DNA of 64,000 bases from Thiobacillus denitrificans (GCA_002343685.1 DDRS01000027.1:116615-180614), one strand, 5' to 3'; positions 1 through 9,113 are shown, counted from the stretch's first letter. Translations and numbers: made by a program. The notes: generated from the sequence alone by a model not told the origin.

Positions 1-632
1 GCGCATTCATTTCAGCCGCCGAAGACACCGGCCTGATCGTCCAGCTCGGCGAATGGGTGCTGGAGGCCGGCTGCGCTCAATTACACGCCTGGCAGAAGCA
101 GGGCAGGGCTGCCGAATTGACGCTGGCCGTGAACGTCTCGACCCGGCAGTTCGAAGGTGGGCGCCTGGTGAAATCGGTTGCCCAGGCACTTGCGCGTACC
201 GGCTTGGCTGCGGAGTGCCTCGAACTCGAGATTACCGAGAACGTGATGCTGATCATGAACGACGAGGTTCGCAGCAGTCTCGACAAACTGCGCAGCATGG
301 GGGTGCGACTGTCGCTCGACGACTTCGGTACCGGCTATTCCAGTCTGAGTTACCTCAAGCAGCTGCCGTTTCACGCGCTCAAGATCGACCAGTCGTTCGT
401 CCGTCGGATCCCGGACCAGGCTGGCGATACCCAGATCGTCACGACAATTCTGGCCTTGGCGAAAGGACTCGGGCTGGAGGTGATCGCCGAAGGCATCGAA
501 ACCTCGCAGCAGTACGACTTCCTGCGCGAGAACGGTTGCGAATTCGGTCAGGGCTATCTGATGAGCCGGCCGCAGGCGGCGGACCAGCTGGTCGCGCTGC
601 TGGAGCGGCAGCGCGCGTCAGGATCGGTCTGA
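1..632 (+). CDS. EAL-domain cyclic-di-GMP phosphodiesterase, C-terminal part
   Basis: The reading frame is open from base 3 and enters the window already inside an EAL domain, so the start and any sensory or GGDEF domains lie upstream. Visible EAL landmarks are the EITENV strand, the DDFGTGYSSL loop, the KIDQSF lysine and the AEGIE glutamate, all expected in a catalytically competent enzyme that hydrolyses c-di-GMP to pGpG. The protein ends about 20 residues after the domain, so nothing else is fused at the C-terminus. Its TGA is immediately followed by the stop of the convergent prmB. Family assignment is certain; the full architecture cannot be known from this window. Confidence 0.95.
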   Translation, partial: AFISAAEDTGLIVQLGEWVLEAGCAQLHAWQKQGRAAELTLAVNVSTRQFEGGRLVKSVAQALARTGLAAECLELEITENVMLIMNDEVRSSLDKLRSMGVRLSLDDFGTGYSSLSYLKQLPFHALKIDQSFVRRIPDQAGDTQIVTTILALAKGLGLEVIAEGIETSQQYDFLRENGCEFGQGYLMSRPQAADQLVALLERQRASGSV

Positions 633-1535
633 TTACAGGCCGGCGAGATCCTCGCGCCGCAGCATGAACACGTACTGGTCGCCGCTCTCGGTGTCGAGCC
701 AGGTGAAGGGCAGGGCGGGATAGGCGGCTTCGAGCGCATCGCGGTTGTGGCCGATTTCGACCACCAGCAGGCCGCCGGGATTGAGGTGGGCCTGGGCGCC
801 GGCCAGAATCTTCCGAGTGGCATCCAGGCCGTCCTCGCCTGAGCCCAGCGCCAGCGCGGGTTCCGCCTGGTATTCCGGCGGCAGCGCGGCAACCGATTCG
901 GCGTTCACATAGGGCGGGTTGCTGACGATGACGTCATAGGTCCGGCCGTCCAGCGCCGCAAACAGATCCGACTCGACCAGCTCGATACGGTCCGCGAGAC
1001 CGTAATCGCCGACGTTCTTTGCGGCAACGTCGAGCGCATCCTTCGACAGATCGGCCGCGTCGACCTCGGCATTCGGAAAGGCCAGCGCCGCGAGAACGGC
1101 GAGACAGCCGGAGCCGGTGCAGAGGTCAAGTGCGCGCGTCACCTCGTCCGGATTTTCCACCCACGGCGCCAGCTGTTCGTGCAGCAACTCGGCGATGAAG
1201 GAACGCGGCACGATCACGCGCTCGTCGACATAGAAACGGTGCGCGCCCAGCCAGGCCTCGTGCGTGAGGTAGGCGGCAGGCAGGCGTTCGTGCACCCGGC
1301 GCTCGATCACCGCCTGCACCTGCTCGGACTCGCCGTGCGTCAGACTGGCATCGAGGAAGGGTTCGAGACGGTCGAGCGGCAGGTGCAGGGTATGCAGGAT
1401 CAGATAGGCCGCCTCGTCGAAGGCATTGTCGGTGCCATGGCCGAAAAACAATTCGGCCTCGTTGAAGCGCGACACGGCGAAGCGCAGCCAGTCGCGCACG
1501 GTGATCAGGGATTCGGTGTCTTCGAAGTGTTTCAT
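633..1535 (-). CDS. prmB: Ribosomal protein L3 N5-glutamine methyltransferase PrmB
   Basis: A 300-residue class I SAM-dependent methyltransferase that modifies a glutamine of ribosomal protein L3 in the cytoplasm. The SAM-binding motif is seen as LDLCTGSGCLAVLA, and the HemK/PrmB signature NPPY lies in VSNPPYVNAES. The N-terminal helical domain (about 90 residues, starting MKHFEDTESLITVRDW) is the substrate-recognition region typical of PrmB. The ATG at 1535 gives the family length; upstream codons in the same frame are the antisense of dapE. It is the last gene of a yffB-dapE-prmB unit with about 20 bp between dapE and prmB. Confidence 0.95.
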   Translation of the reverse strand: MKHFEDTESLITVRDWLRFAVSRFNEAELFFGHGTDNAFDEAAYLILHTLHLPLDRLEPFLDASLTHGESEQVQAVIERRVHERLPAAYLTHEAWLGAHRFYVDERVIVPRSFIAELLHEQLAPWVENPDEVTRALDLCTGSGCLAVLAALAFPNAEVDAADLSKDALDVAAKNVGDYGLADRIELVESDLFAALDGRTYDVIVSNPPYVNAESVAALPPEYQAEPALALGSGEDGLDATRKILAGAQAHLNPGGLLVVEIGHNRDALEAAYPALPFTWLDTESGDQYVFMLRREDLAGL

Positions 1536-1555
1536 CGCGCGGGTTCTGGTCAGGG

Positions 1556-2716
1556 TTAAGCCAGCAGTTTTTCCAGCGTCTTCTGGTAGATCGCCGCCAG
1601 CTGCTCGATGTTCTCCACTGCGACATGTTCGTTCAGCTTGTGGATGCTCATGTTGAGCGGGCCGAACTCGACGACTTCGTGGCAGATGTCGGCGATGAAG
1701 CGTCCGTCCGAGGTGCCGCCGGTGGTCGACAGTTCGGGGGTGAGACCGGTGACCTCGTGGATGGCTTCGCTCAGCCGATCGCACAGGGGGCCGCGCGGGG
1801 TGAGGAAAGGCTTGCCGGACAGGCTCCAGTCGATTTCGTAATCGAGGCCGTGACTATCGAGGATTTCATTCACCGCGTCCATCAAGCCTTCGGCGGTGCT
1901 GGCGGTGGAGAAGCGGAAGTTGAACTGGATCTCGACCACGCCAGGGATGACGTTGGTGGCGCCGGTGCCGGCGTGGATATTGGATATCTGCCAGGTGGTG
2001 GGGGGAAAGTAGGCATTGCCCTCGTCCCACATGGTGTCGGCGAGCTCGGCGATCGCCGGTGCGGCGAGATGGATGGGATTCTTGGCCAGGTGCGGGTAGG
2101 CGATGTGACCTTGGACGCCCTTGACGCGCAGCGTGCCGGACAACGAGCCGCGCCGCCCGTTCTTGATGGTGTCGCCGAACTCGGCGGCACTGGTGGGTTC
2201 GCCGACGATGCAGTAGTCGAGCGTCTCGCCGCGTGCCTTCAACGCTTCGACGACCTTCACCGTGCCGTCGGTGGCAGGCCCTTCCTCGTCGGAGGTGAGC
2301 AGGAAGGCGATCGAGCCGCTGTGCCCGGGATGCGCGGCGATGAAACGTTCGGTGGCGGTGACGAATGCGGCGTCGGAGGTCTTCATGTCGGCGGCGCCGC
2401 GCGCGTACAGTTTGCCGTCGCGCACCGTCGGCTCGAAGGGATCGGATAGCCATTGCTCGAGCGGGCCGGTGGGCACCACGTCGGTATGGCCGGCAAAACA
2501 GACCACCGGTGCGGCCGTGCCCTTGCGTGCCCATAGATTGTCGACGCCGTTGTGGCAATGGCGCTCGATGTGGAAGCCGAGTTTCTGCAGGCGCGCGGCG
2601 ATGAGGTCGTGGCAGCCGGCATCGTCCGGCGTCAGCGATTTGCGTTTGAGCAGTTCGATCGCAAGCGCCAAGGTTTCGTTGGCAAGGATTCCATTCTCGG
2701 GCGTTTCATTGGCCAT
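1556..2716 (-). CDS. dapE: Succinyl-diaminopimelate desuccinylase DapE
   Basis: A 386-residue M20-family dizinc hydrolase that removes succinate from N-succinyl-LL-2,6-diaminopimelate in the succinylase branch of DAP/lysine synthesis. Metal and catalytic residues are visible: His77 and Asp79 in GHTDVV, Asp110 in RGAADMKT, the Glu144-Glu145 pair in SDEEGPA and His359 near the C-terminus (HKLNEHV). The first 12 residues (MANETPENGILA) extend past the usual start, so a slightly later start is possible. The gene lies 6 bp downstream of yffB. The pathway partners dapD and dapC are also in this window, at 26.3-28.3 kb. Confidence 0.97.
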   Translation of the reverse strand: MANETPENGILANETLALAIELLKRKSLTPDDAGCHDLIAARLQKLGFHIERHCHNGVDNLWARKGTAAPVVCFAGHTDVVPTGPLEQWLSDPFEPTVRDGKLYARGAADMKTSDAAFVTATERFIAAHPGHSGSIAFLLTSDEEGPATDGTVKVVEALKARGETLDYCIVGEPTSAAEFGDTIKNGRRGSLSGTLRVKGVQGHIAYPHLAKNPIHLAAPAIAELADTMWDEGNAYFPPTTWQISNIHAGTGATNVIPGVVEIQFNFRFSTASTAEGLMDAVNEILDSHGLDYEIDWSLSGKPFLTPRGPLCDRLSEAIHEVTGLTPELSTTGGTSDGRFIADICHEVVEFGPLNMSIHKLNEHVAVENIEQLAAIYQKTLEKLLA

Positions 2717-2722
2717 GCAGTT

Positions 2723-3070
2723 TCATTCTCCGAACAAGGCTTGATATTGTTCTTCGGCAAAGCCGAGATGGTATTTTCCGTTTCGCTCCAGCACCGGCCG
2801 CTTGATCACGCTGGGGTGGGCCTGCATCAGCGCGATCGCACTGGCGTCGTCGATGACTGCCACCTTCTCCGCATCGGTGAGTTGGCGCCAGGTCGTGCCG
2901 CGCGTATTCACCAGTGTCTGCCAGCCGACCTGCGCGACGACCTTGCGCAGCCAGGCCGCGTCCACGCCCTGTTTCTTGAAATCGTGGAAGACGACGTTGC
3001 ACGCATGGTCATCGAGCCAGGCGCGTGCTTTTTTCACCGTCGTGCAGTTGGGAATACCGTAGAGCTTCAT
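2723..3070 (-). CDS. ArsC/Spx-family reductase-like protein (YffB type)
   Basis: A 115-residue thioredoxin-fold protein of the ArsC/YffB/Spx group. It begins MKLYGIPNCTTVKKA, with the single N-terminal cysteine Cys9 in the position of the ArsC catalytic cysteine but no second cysteine to make CXXC. The conserved arginine segment VIKRPVLER is present. Proteins of this type sit directly upstream of dapE in many proteobacteria; the biochemical role is not settled, and arsenate reduction is doubtful. The ATG at 3070 was chosen because the upstream in-frame extension does not resemble the family. First gene of the unit with dapE and prmB. Confidence 0.88.
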   Translation of the reverse strand: MKLYGIPNCTTVKKARAWLDDHACNVVFHDFKKQGVDAAWLRKVVAQVGWQTLVNTRGTTWRQLTDAEKVAVIDDASAIALMQAHPSVIKRPVLERNGKYHLGFAEEQYQALFGE

Positions 3071-3153
3071 GCCGTTGTTTTTGTCCGGTGCCGGAATGCG
3101 CCGCATCGGACGTAAAATCAGGAAAAACCGAATTCGTAATTCTACCCGACCTG

Positions 3154-4950
3154 ATGCATCCCGCCGTTCATTCCCATTCGCCCCCGCCGCCGCCTGGCGA
3201 CCCCAGCCTGCGCTCGATCAGCCGCCTGTTTCCCTATTTATGGGAATTTCGCGGCCGTGTATTGCTGGCGCTGGCGCTGCTGGTCGGCGCCAAGCTGGCC
3301 TCGGTGGCGGTGCCGCTGGTGCTGAAGGACATCATCGACTCCCTGAACAAGCCGCGTCCCGAACTGGTGCTGCCGCTGACCTTCATCGTCAGTTACGGTC
3401 TGTTGCGCTTCGCCAGTACCACCTTTGCCGACCTGCGCGACGTGGTGTTCGCCAAGGTCACGCAGCGCGCCATGCGACGCATCAGCATGGCGGTGTTCCA
3501 GCACCTGCACGCGCTGTCGCTGCGCTTTCATCTGGAAAGACAGACTGGTGGTATCACCCGCGACATCGAGCGCGGCTCCAAGGCGCTGTCCAGCCTAGTC
3601 GGCTATCTACTGTTCCGCATCACGCCCACGGTGCTGGAAATCCTGTTGGTCGCGGGCATTCTGTTCGTCAAGCTCGACTGGGTGTTCGGGGTGCTGACGC
3701 TCATCACGCTGGCGGCTTACATCGGCTTTACCGTGACCATCACCGAATGGCGCACGCAGTTCGTACGCCGCGCCAACACTCTCGATTCCGAGGCCTACGG
3801 CCGCGCCATCGACAGCCTGCTGAACTACGAGACGGTCAAATACTTCGGCAACGAAAAATACGAGGCTGCGCGCTATGACAAAAGCCTGATCGAATGGGAA
3901 GACATGGCGCTGAAGTCGCAGCGCTCGCTGGGCATGCTCAATGCCGCCCAGGCCGGGACCATCGCGATCGGAGTGACGCTGATGGTATTGCGTGCCGCCA
4001 ACGGCGTCGTGCACGGCACGCTGACACTGGGGGATCTGGTGATGGTCAATGCTTTCCTGCTGCAGATGTTCCAGCCGCTGAGCTTTCTCGGCGTGATGTA
4101 TCGCCAGATCAAGGAGTCGATCACCGACGTCGAGCGCATGTTCGCCTTGCTGCAGCGGCCGCGCGAGGTGGAGGATGCCCCCGATGCGCGCGACCTCGAC
4201 GTGGTGGCGGGCGAGGTGAGGTTCGAGCATGTGAACTTCGCCTACAACGCCGACCGCCCGATTCTGCATGATGTCAGCTTCACCATCCCCGCCGGCAGGA
4301 CCGTGGCGGCAGTGGGATCCAGCGGCGCCGGCAAGTCGACGCTCGCACGATTGCTGTTCCGTTTCTACGATGTCGGCGCGGGCAGCATCCGCATCGACGG
4401 CCAGGACATCCGCCATGTCACGCAGGACAGCCTGCGCGCCGCCATCGGTGTGGTGCCGCAGGACACCGTGCTGTTCAACGACAGCATCTACTACAACATC
4501 GCCTACGGCCGACCCGACGCCAGCCGCGACGAGGTACTCGAAGCCGCGCGTGCCGCGCATATCCTGCATTTCATCGAAGCCCTGCCGCAGGGATGGGACA
4601 CGGTGGTGGGCGAGCGCGGACTGAAGCTCTCGGGCGGCGAGAAACAGCGCGTGGCGATCGCGCGCACGCTGCTGAAGAATCCGGCCATCCTGATTCTGGA
4701 CGAGGCTACCTCGGCGCTCGACACCAAGACTGAAAAAGCCATCCAGGCCGAGCTGCTGGAAATCGCGCGCAGCCACACCAGCCTCATCATCGCGCACCGC
4801 CTCTCCACCGTAGTCGAAGCCGACGAGATCCTGGTGATGGAAGGCGGGCGCATCGTCGAGCGCGGGCGGCATACCGATCTGCTGGCGAGAAATGGCGTAT
4901 ATGCCCACATGTGGGCATTGCAGCAGCAGGCCGAAGAGGAGGTCGCCTGA
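3154..4950 (+). CDS. ABC transporter, ATM1/HMT type (fused permease-ATPase)
   Basis: A 598-residue half-transporter. The N-terminal half holds about six membrane helices (the first around LLALALLVGAKLASVAVPLVL). The C-terminal ATPase has a Walker A GSSGAGKST (about 388-396), signature LSGGEKQRV (about 492), Walker B aspartate near 516 followed by glutamate, and H-loop His548. Segments such as NYETVKYFGNE and MFALLQRP are characteristic of the ATM1/HMT subfamily, which exports glutathione or sulfur-containing compounds; the substrate here is not known. The start at 3154 begins MHPAVHSHSPPPPPG, a proline/histidine-rich tail. The stop overlaps the next ATG by one base, so the two transporters are translationally coupled. 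Confidence 0.92.
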   Translation: MHPAVHSHSPPPPPGDPSLRSISRLFPYLWEFRGRVLLALALLVGAKLASVAVPLVLKDIIDSLNKPRPELVLPLTFIVSYGLLRFASTTFADLRDVVFAKVTQRAMRRISMAVFQHLHALSLRFHLERQTGGITRDIERGSKALSSLVGYLLFRITPTVLEILLVAGILFVKLDWVFGVLTLITLAAYIGFTVTITEWRTQFVRRANTLDSEAYGRAIDSLLNYETVKYFGNEKYEAARYDKSLIEWEDMALKSQRSLGMLNAAQAGTIAIGVTLMVLRAANGVVHGTLTLGDLVMVNAFLLQMFQPLSFLGVMYRQIKESITDVERMFALLQRPREVEDAPDARDLDVVAGEVRFEHVNFAYNADRPILHDVSFTIPAGRTVAAVGSSGAGKSTLARLLFRFYDVGAGSIRIDGQDIRHVTQDSLRAAIGVVPQDTVLFNDSIYYNIAYGRPDASRDEVLEAARAAHILHFIEALPQGWDTVVGERGLKLSGGEKQRVAIARTLLKNPAILILDEATSALDTKTEKAIQAELLEIARSHTSLIIAHRLSTVVEADEILVMEGGRIVERGRHTDLLARNGVYAHMWALQQQAEEEVA

Positions 4951-6287
4951 TGAGCAACCCTTCGACTCGACCCCAGACAGGCCCTTCGACCGGGCTCAGG
5001 ACAGGCCTGCTTCAACCGGGTGTGCGCCGACGCGAAGTCTGGGCATGGGCGATGTACGACTTCGCCAATTCGGGCTACACGACGGTCGTCATCACGGCCG
5101 TGTTCAGCGCCTATTTCGTCGCGGCGGTGGCCGGCAACGCGCCGTGGGCGACTTTCGTCTGGACGCTCGCCCTGTCGGTTTCCTATGCGTTGGTGATGCT
5201 GACGGCACCGCTGATCGGCGCGTATGCCGATGCCCACGCCAACAAGAAAATGCTGCTGTGGCTGACCACGCTGGGCTGCGTCGGCTTCACCGCGCTGCTG
5301 TATTTTGCCGTGCCGGGCGCGCTGGCGCTGGCCATCGTGGGGCTGGTGCTCTCCAATTATTTCTTCGGCACCGGCGAAAACCTGATCGCCGCATTCCTGA
5401 ACGAGCTCGCGCGTCCGCGTGCACTGGGCCGGGTATCCGGCTGGGGTTGGTCGCTCGGCTATGTGGGCGGGCTGGTGTCGTTGGGCGCAAGCCTCGCCTA
5501 CATCAGCTGGGCGCAGGCGCATGGCCAGGAAGCCGCGGCCTTCGTTCCGGTCTCCATGCTGATCACCGCCGCGCTGTTCCTGCTGGCAAGTTTGCCGACA
5601 CTGTTGATGTTGCGCGAGCGTGCCGTGCCACAACGCGACCGAACGGCCCGTAACGCCTGGGCCCAGGTGCGGCACACGCTCGGCCATCTCGAATACCTGC
5701 CCGACCTCAAGCGTTTTCTTGTCTGCACCGTGTTGTACCAGGCAGGCATCCAGGCTGTCATCACGCTGGCGGCGATCTACGCCAACCAGGCATTTCACTT
5801 CAGCACCCAGCAAACCATCCTGCTGGTGCTGGTGGTCAATATCACGGCGGCTGTCGGCGCCTTCGTCTTCGGCCACGTGCAGGATCGGGTCGGCCATGTG
5901 CGCCTGATTGCGTTTACGCTGGTCGGCTGGATCGTGATGGTGCTGCTGGCCTGGGCCGCGCCCGACGAACGCATGTTCTGGGTGGCGGCCAATCTGGCCG
6001 GGCTGTGCATGGGGGCCTCGCAATCGGCCGGGCGTGCCATGGTGGGATTGCTGGCACCGCCGGCACAGGAGGCCGAATTCTTCGGCTTGTGGGGCCTGGC
6101 GGTCAAGCTGGCGTCGATCGTCGGCCCGCTGACCTATGGTATTGCGAGCTGGATCACGCAGGGCGACCACCGCCAGTCGCTGCTCATCACCGGTTGTTAT
6201 TTCGTCGCCGGACTGTGGATGCTGGTTGGCGTGAAAGCGGCGCGCGGCCATCGTGCCGCGCGGCGGTTCGCCCGCATCGGCGCGTAA
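4950..6287 (+). CDS. UMF1/Atg22-type MFS transporter
   Basis: A 445-residue, roughly 12-helix permease. The hallmark WAWAMYDFANSGYTTVV at about residues 31-47 is the first helix of the UMF1 (Atg22-like) branch of the major facilitator superfamily; yeast Atg22 effluxes amino acids from the vacuole, while bacterial substrates are mostly unknown. The start codon overlaps the upstream ABC transporter stop (TGATG). The first about 22 residues are low complexity (PSTRPQTG, PSTGLRTG) and are encoded by a dispersed repeat (see 4957-5013), so the ancestral start was probably nearer residue 22. Confidence 0.9.
   Translation: MSNPSTRPQTGPSTGLRTGLLQPGVRRREVWAWAMYDFANSGYTTVVITAVFSAYFVAAVAGNAPWATFVWTLALSVSYALVMLTAPLIGAYADAHANKKMLLWLTTLGCVGFTALLYFAVPGALALAIVGLVLSNYFFGTGENLIAAFLNELARPRALGRVSGWGWSLGYVGGLVSLGASLAYISWAQAHGQEAAAFVPVSMLITAALFLLASLPTLLMLRERAVPQRDRTARNAWAQVRHTLGHLEYLPDLKRFLVCTVLYQAGIQAVITLAAIYANQAFHFSTQQTILLVLVVNITAAVGAFVFGHVQDRVGHVRLIAFTLVGWIVMVLLAWAAPDERMFWVAANLAGLCMGASQSAGRAMVGLLAPPAQEAEFFGLWGLAVKLASIVGPLTYGIASWITQGDHRQSLLITGCYFVAGLWMLVGVKAARGHRAARRFARIGA
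4957..5013 (+). repeat. REP-like CTTCGAC...GCTCAGGACAGG repeat inside a coding start
   Basis: Two tandem, diverged copies of a CCCTTCGAC-centred unit followed by CAGACAGG or CAGGACAGG lie in the first codons of the UMF1 gene. The same family is seen as intergenic copies at 24634-24809 (CCCTTCGACAAGCTCAGGGC). The reading frame stays open through the insertion, giving a proline/threonine/glycine-rich N-terminal tail. Confidence 0.7.
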
Positions 6288-6289
6288 CG

Positions 6290-6718
6290 ATGGCGGCCTT
6301 TACGATTGGAGAAACCGACTGGGCCCGCGATGCGGTACGCCTTGGCGCCGTACGGCGTGCCGTGTTCATCGACGAGCAAGGGGTCCCGGAAGCGCTGGAG
6401 TGGGATGAGTACGATGCCGTCTCGACGCATTGGCTCGCCTTGGCCGAGGATGGTTCGCCCATCGGTTGCGCCCGCCTGCTGCCCGACGGACACCTCGGCC
6501 GCATGGCCGTGCTGCCGGCCTGGCGCGGGCGCGGGGTGGGCCGGGCCTTGCTGGATCGGATTCTGTGCGCCGCACAGGCGCGTGGCCAGGCCGTGCTCAG
6601 ACTCAGTGCGCAAACCCATGCTGCAGGGTTCTACGCCCGCGCAGGGTTTGTCGCCGAAGGTGCCGAATACGAGGAAGCCGGCATTCCGCATGTAGCCATG
6701 CAGAGGGTATTGGCCTGA
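6290..6718 (+). CDS. GNAT-family N-acetyltransferase
   Basis: A 142-residue single-domain GNAT. The acetyl-CoA pyrophosphate loop is RMAVLPAWRGRGVGRALL and the C-terminal motif FYARAGFVAEG is present. The overall layout (VFIDEQGVPEALEWDEYD near the N-terminus) matches the ElaA/YjcF-like subgroup of small acetyltransferases with undefined small-molecule substrates. The ATG lies 2 bp after the stop of the MFS gene, so it is probably the third gene of that operon. Confidence 0.9.
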   Translation: MAAFTIGETDWARDAVRLGAVRRAVFIDEQGVPEALEWDEYDAVSTHWLALAEDGSPIGCARLLPDGHLGRMAVLPAWRGRGVGRALLDRILCAAQARGQAVLRLSAQTHAAGFYARAGFVAEGAEYEEAGIPHVAMQRVLA

Positions 6719-6876
6719 GCACGCTGGCATCAGTCCGGGCTGGGTTTTTGAATCGGAATTTAAGAATTTGCTGATACAGTTCGATATGGAACGGGAAGAC
6801 CGCGCGCGCCATGGCCGCGCCGTCGCCCACGGCGATACGGGAGATCGTCGCGTGGTCATTACAAGGATGGAGAGGC

Positions 6877-7842
6877 ATGACAAAACTGAGGGCAGGCATC
6901 GTTGGGGCAGGGATTGCGGGTGCAAGTTGTGCGGGCACGCTCGCTGCGGCGGGCTGGGAGGTTGATGTGTTCGACAAGGCGCGTGGCGCGGGCGGACGCC
7001 TGTCGACCCGGCGTACGGAACAGGGCTGGGCCACGCTGGGTACCCCGTTCATCTCCGCCAAGCGCGAGCCATTCCGCAGCCAGTTGCGCGACTGGGTGCG
7101 ACAGGGCTGGGCCGCACCGGTTCGCGGCAACGTCTGGCAGGGGCGCGCCACCATCTCGTGGGGCGAAGCGCAGTTGCAAAACCATTTCCGTCCCACCATC
7201 GAACCGTCGCAGCTGGTTCGCAAACTGCTCGGCGATGCCCGCTTGCACACCCAGTCACGCGTGGCGACCCTGCAGCCGCGAACGATCATCCTCGAGAATG
7301 GCGAGGTGCGCGGCGACTACGACTGCGTGATCTGCAGCGTGCCCACGCCGCAGGCCATTCCCATGCTCGATGCGCTGCCGCTGTTGCGTGAGCGTCTGGG
7401 CGAGGTGCGCTATCGTCCGATCTGGTCGTTCCTGATGCGCTGGGAGGGCGGTCCCGCGGCGGACGTCATCAAGTTCGACGACCATCTGTTGAATCTGGCG
7501 GTACGCCAGACGGCCGACGGCCCCGGCCTGTGGGCGGTGCACAGCAGCCACGAATTCGCCGAAACCTACCTGGAAGCTTCGGAGATGGAGGCCAGCAACC
7601 GCGCGGCTTCAGCACTGATGGGCCTGTTGGGTCTGCCGTGGCCGGTCGAGATCGAAGCCTCGCACCTGTGGCGCCATGCGCGTCCGCAAACCTCGGTCGG
7701 CGGCTTCTGGGTCAGCGACCGCGAGAGCCGCGTCGCCCTGATTGGCGATGGCATTGCCGGCGTCGGGGTCGAGCGTGCGTGGGAGAGCGGCGTGCGGCTG
7801 GCCCAGGCGCTGGTTCAGGCCCGGGAAGAGCTCCTGATCTAG
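6877..7842 (+). CDS. FAD-dependent amine-oxidase-like oxidoreductase
   Basis: A 321-residue flavoprotein. The N-terminal dinucleotide-binding motif GIVGAGIAGASCAGTL is followed by the FAD-ribose acidic residue (VDVFDKARGAGGRLSTR). The C-terminal FAD contact GDGIAGVGVERAWESG is also visible. This matches the short NAD(P)/FAD-dependent protein group related to renalase and monoamine oxidases; the substrate is unknown. The ATG at 6877 is preceded by GGAGAGG. The stop TAG overlaps the stop of the convergent cbpM (CTAG). Confidence 0.87.
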   Translation: MTKLRAGIVGAGIAGASCAGTLAAAGWEVDVFDKARGAGGRLSTRRTEQGWATLGTPFISAKREPFRSQLRDWVRQGWAAPVRGNVWQGRATISWGEAQLQNHFRPTIEPSQLVRKLLGDARLHTQSRVATLQPRTIILENGEVRGDYDCVICSVPTPQAIPMLDALPLLRERLGEVRYRPIWSFLMRWEGGPAADVIKFDDHLLNLAVRQTADGPGLWAVHSSHEFAETYLEASEMEASNRAASALMGLLGLPWPVEIEASHLWRHARPQTSVGGFWVSDRESRVALIGDGIAGVGVERAWESGVRLAQALVQAREELLI

Positions 7843-8156
7843 CGGTCCCTTCCAGGGGCGGCCTGCCGGGTCAGCGCCCGCAGCGTGTCCATTTCCTCCA
7901 GCAGGTCGGCCACCAGGGCGGCAAGTTCCGGCACGGCGTCGAAGTCACGCTCCAGTTGCCGCATGCGCCGCGCGCGCAGCAGGCTCGCGCCGGAAAACCG
8001 CCAGGTACCTGCCACGCTTTCGGCATGCGGGAAGAGGCCTTCCTCGATATGGCGGATGAGCCAGACGGGCTCCACGCTGCAGGCAGCGGCCACCTGTTCC
8101 AGCGTCAGCCAGGAATCCTCCATCAGGCAGCCGATCAGAATATCGTCGTCTTGCAT
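7839..8156 (-). CDS. cbpM: Chaperone-modulator protein CbpM
   Basis: A 105-residue MerR-like helical protein that binds the J-domain of CbpA and inhibits its stimulation of DnaK. The core WLTLEQVAAACSVEP and the HIEEGLFPHAE / WRFSGASLLRARRMRQLERDF pattern follow the MerR-type winged helix followed by a coiled coil. It lies 3 bp downstream of cbpA, as in Escherichia coli, so both are expected on one transcript. The assignment rests on the sequence pattern and this operon position. Confidence 0.92.
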   Translation of the reverse strand: MQDDDILIGCLMEDSWLTLEQVAAACSVEPVWLIRHIEEGLFPHAESVAGTWRFSGASLLRARRMRQLERDFDAVPELAALVADLLEEMDTLRALTRQAAPGRDR

Positions 8157-8159
8157 GGC

Positions 8160-9113
8160 TCAATCCTTTTCCTGCGCGCGTGGATCGAACGCGAGTTCGC
8201 GCGCCATCGTTTCATACAATTCCCGCGCCCTCGGCGTCGTGGCCGGCGGCAGCACCACCTGGAGATCGAGCAACAGGTCGCCGGGCGGCTGTCCGGGAAT
8301 GCCATGGCCGCGCACGCGCAACTGCCGCCCGCTCTGGGCACCCTCGGGGATACGTACCTTGACGCTGCCCTGAGGCAGGTCCACAGCGACGATGGCGCCG
8401 AGGGCGGCTTCCCACGGCGCCACCGGCAGGGTCCGGTGCAGATCGCGGCCTTCCGTCCGGAAGCGCGGGTGCGGCTTGAACTGCACTTCCAGCAGCAGGT
8501 CGCCGGCCGGGGCCCCGCCCATTCCGGGGGCGCCCTGACCCGCGAGACGGATGACCTGGCCGGCGTGCACGCCTTTGGGAATCTTCACGTTGAGCGTACG
8601 GGTTTCCAGTTGCACCCGGCCCTGGGGGTCCACTTTCGGTGCCCGCAGCGAAATCTGTCGGGTGGCGCCGGTGAAGCTGTCTTCCAAATCGAGCAGCACC
8701 TTGGCATGGTGATCCTCGCCCTGTGCCCGGAAGCCGGTGCGGGCATGGCGGGTCCCCGCGTGCGCGCCGCCCATGTGGCCGAACAGTTCGGCAAAGAAGT
8801 CGCTGAAATCGGCGGTTTCGCCGGGCGAGTAGCCCTGGCCGGTAAATTCGAAACCGGCATCCCAATCCGGCGGCGGGCGGAACGTCTCGCCCGGCCGGTG
8901 GCCGCGCCCCAGCTGATCGTAAGCGGCGCGCTTTTCCGGGTCCGAGAGCACGGCATGGGCTTCGTTCACCTCCTGCATGCGCAGTTCGGCATCCGCCTCC
9001 TTGGAGACGTCGGGATGGTATTTGCGCGCGAGCTTGCGGAAGGCTTTCTTGATCTCGTCCACCGTGGCATCGCGCTTCACGCCCAGCGTCTGGTAGTAGT
9101 CCTTGAATTCCAT
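8160..9113 (-). CDS. cbpA: Curved-DNA-binding DnaJ-type co-chaperone CbpA
   Basis: A 317-residue type II J-protein. The N-terminal J-domain (MEFKDYYQTLGVKRDAT...) carries the HPD triad at residues 33-35. It continues into a Gly/Pro/Phe-rich linker (about 75-120) and two substrate-binding beta domains (KIPKGVHAGQVIRLAGQG, PEGAQSGRQLRVRGHG). There is no Cys-rich zinc finger, which separates it from DnaJ. It works with DnaK and is controlled by CbpM encoded immediately downstream. Confidence 0.95.
   Translation of the reverse strand: MEFKDYYQTLGVKRDATVDEIKKAFRKLARKYHPDVSKEADAELRMQEVNEAHAVLSDPEKRAAYDQLGRGHRPGETFRPPPDWDAGFEFTGQGYSPGETADFSDFFAELFGHMGGAHAGTRHARTGFRAQGEDHHAKVLLDLEDSFTGATRQISLRAPKVDPQGRVQLETRTLNVKIPKGVHAGQVIRLAGQGAPGMGGAPAGDLLLEVQFKPHPRFRTEGRDLHRTLPVAPWEAALGAIVAVDLPQGSVKVRIPEGAQSGRQLRVRGHGIPGQPPGDLLLDLQVVLPPATTPRARELYETMARELAFDPRAQEKD

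Noticed and set aside
4503..6251. Very long minus-strand open frame antisense to the ABC/MFS genes
   Set aside because: It is rich in His, Gln, Arg and Gly as typical for antisense of GC-rich genes, spans two convincing plus-strand membrane-protein genes and has no recognisable domain.
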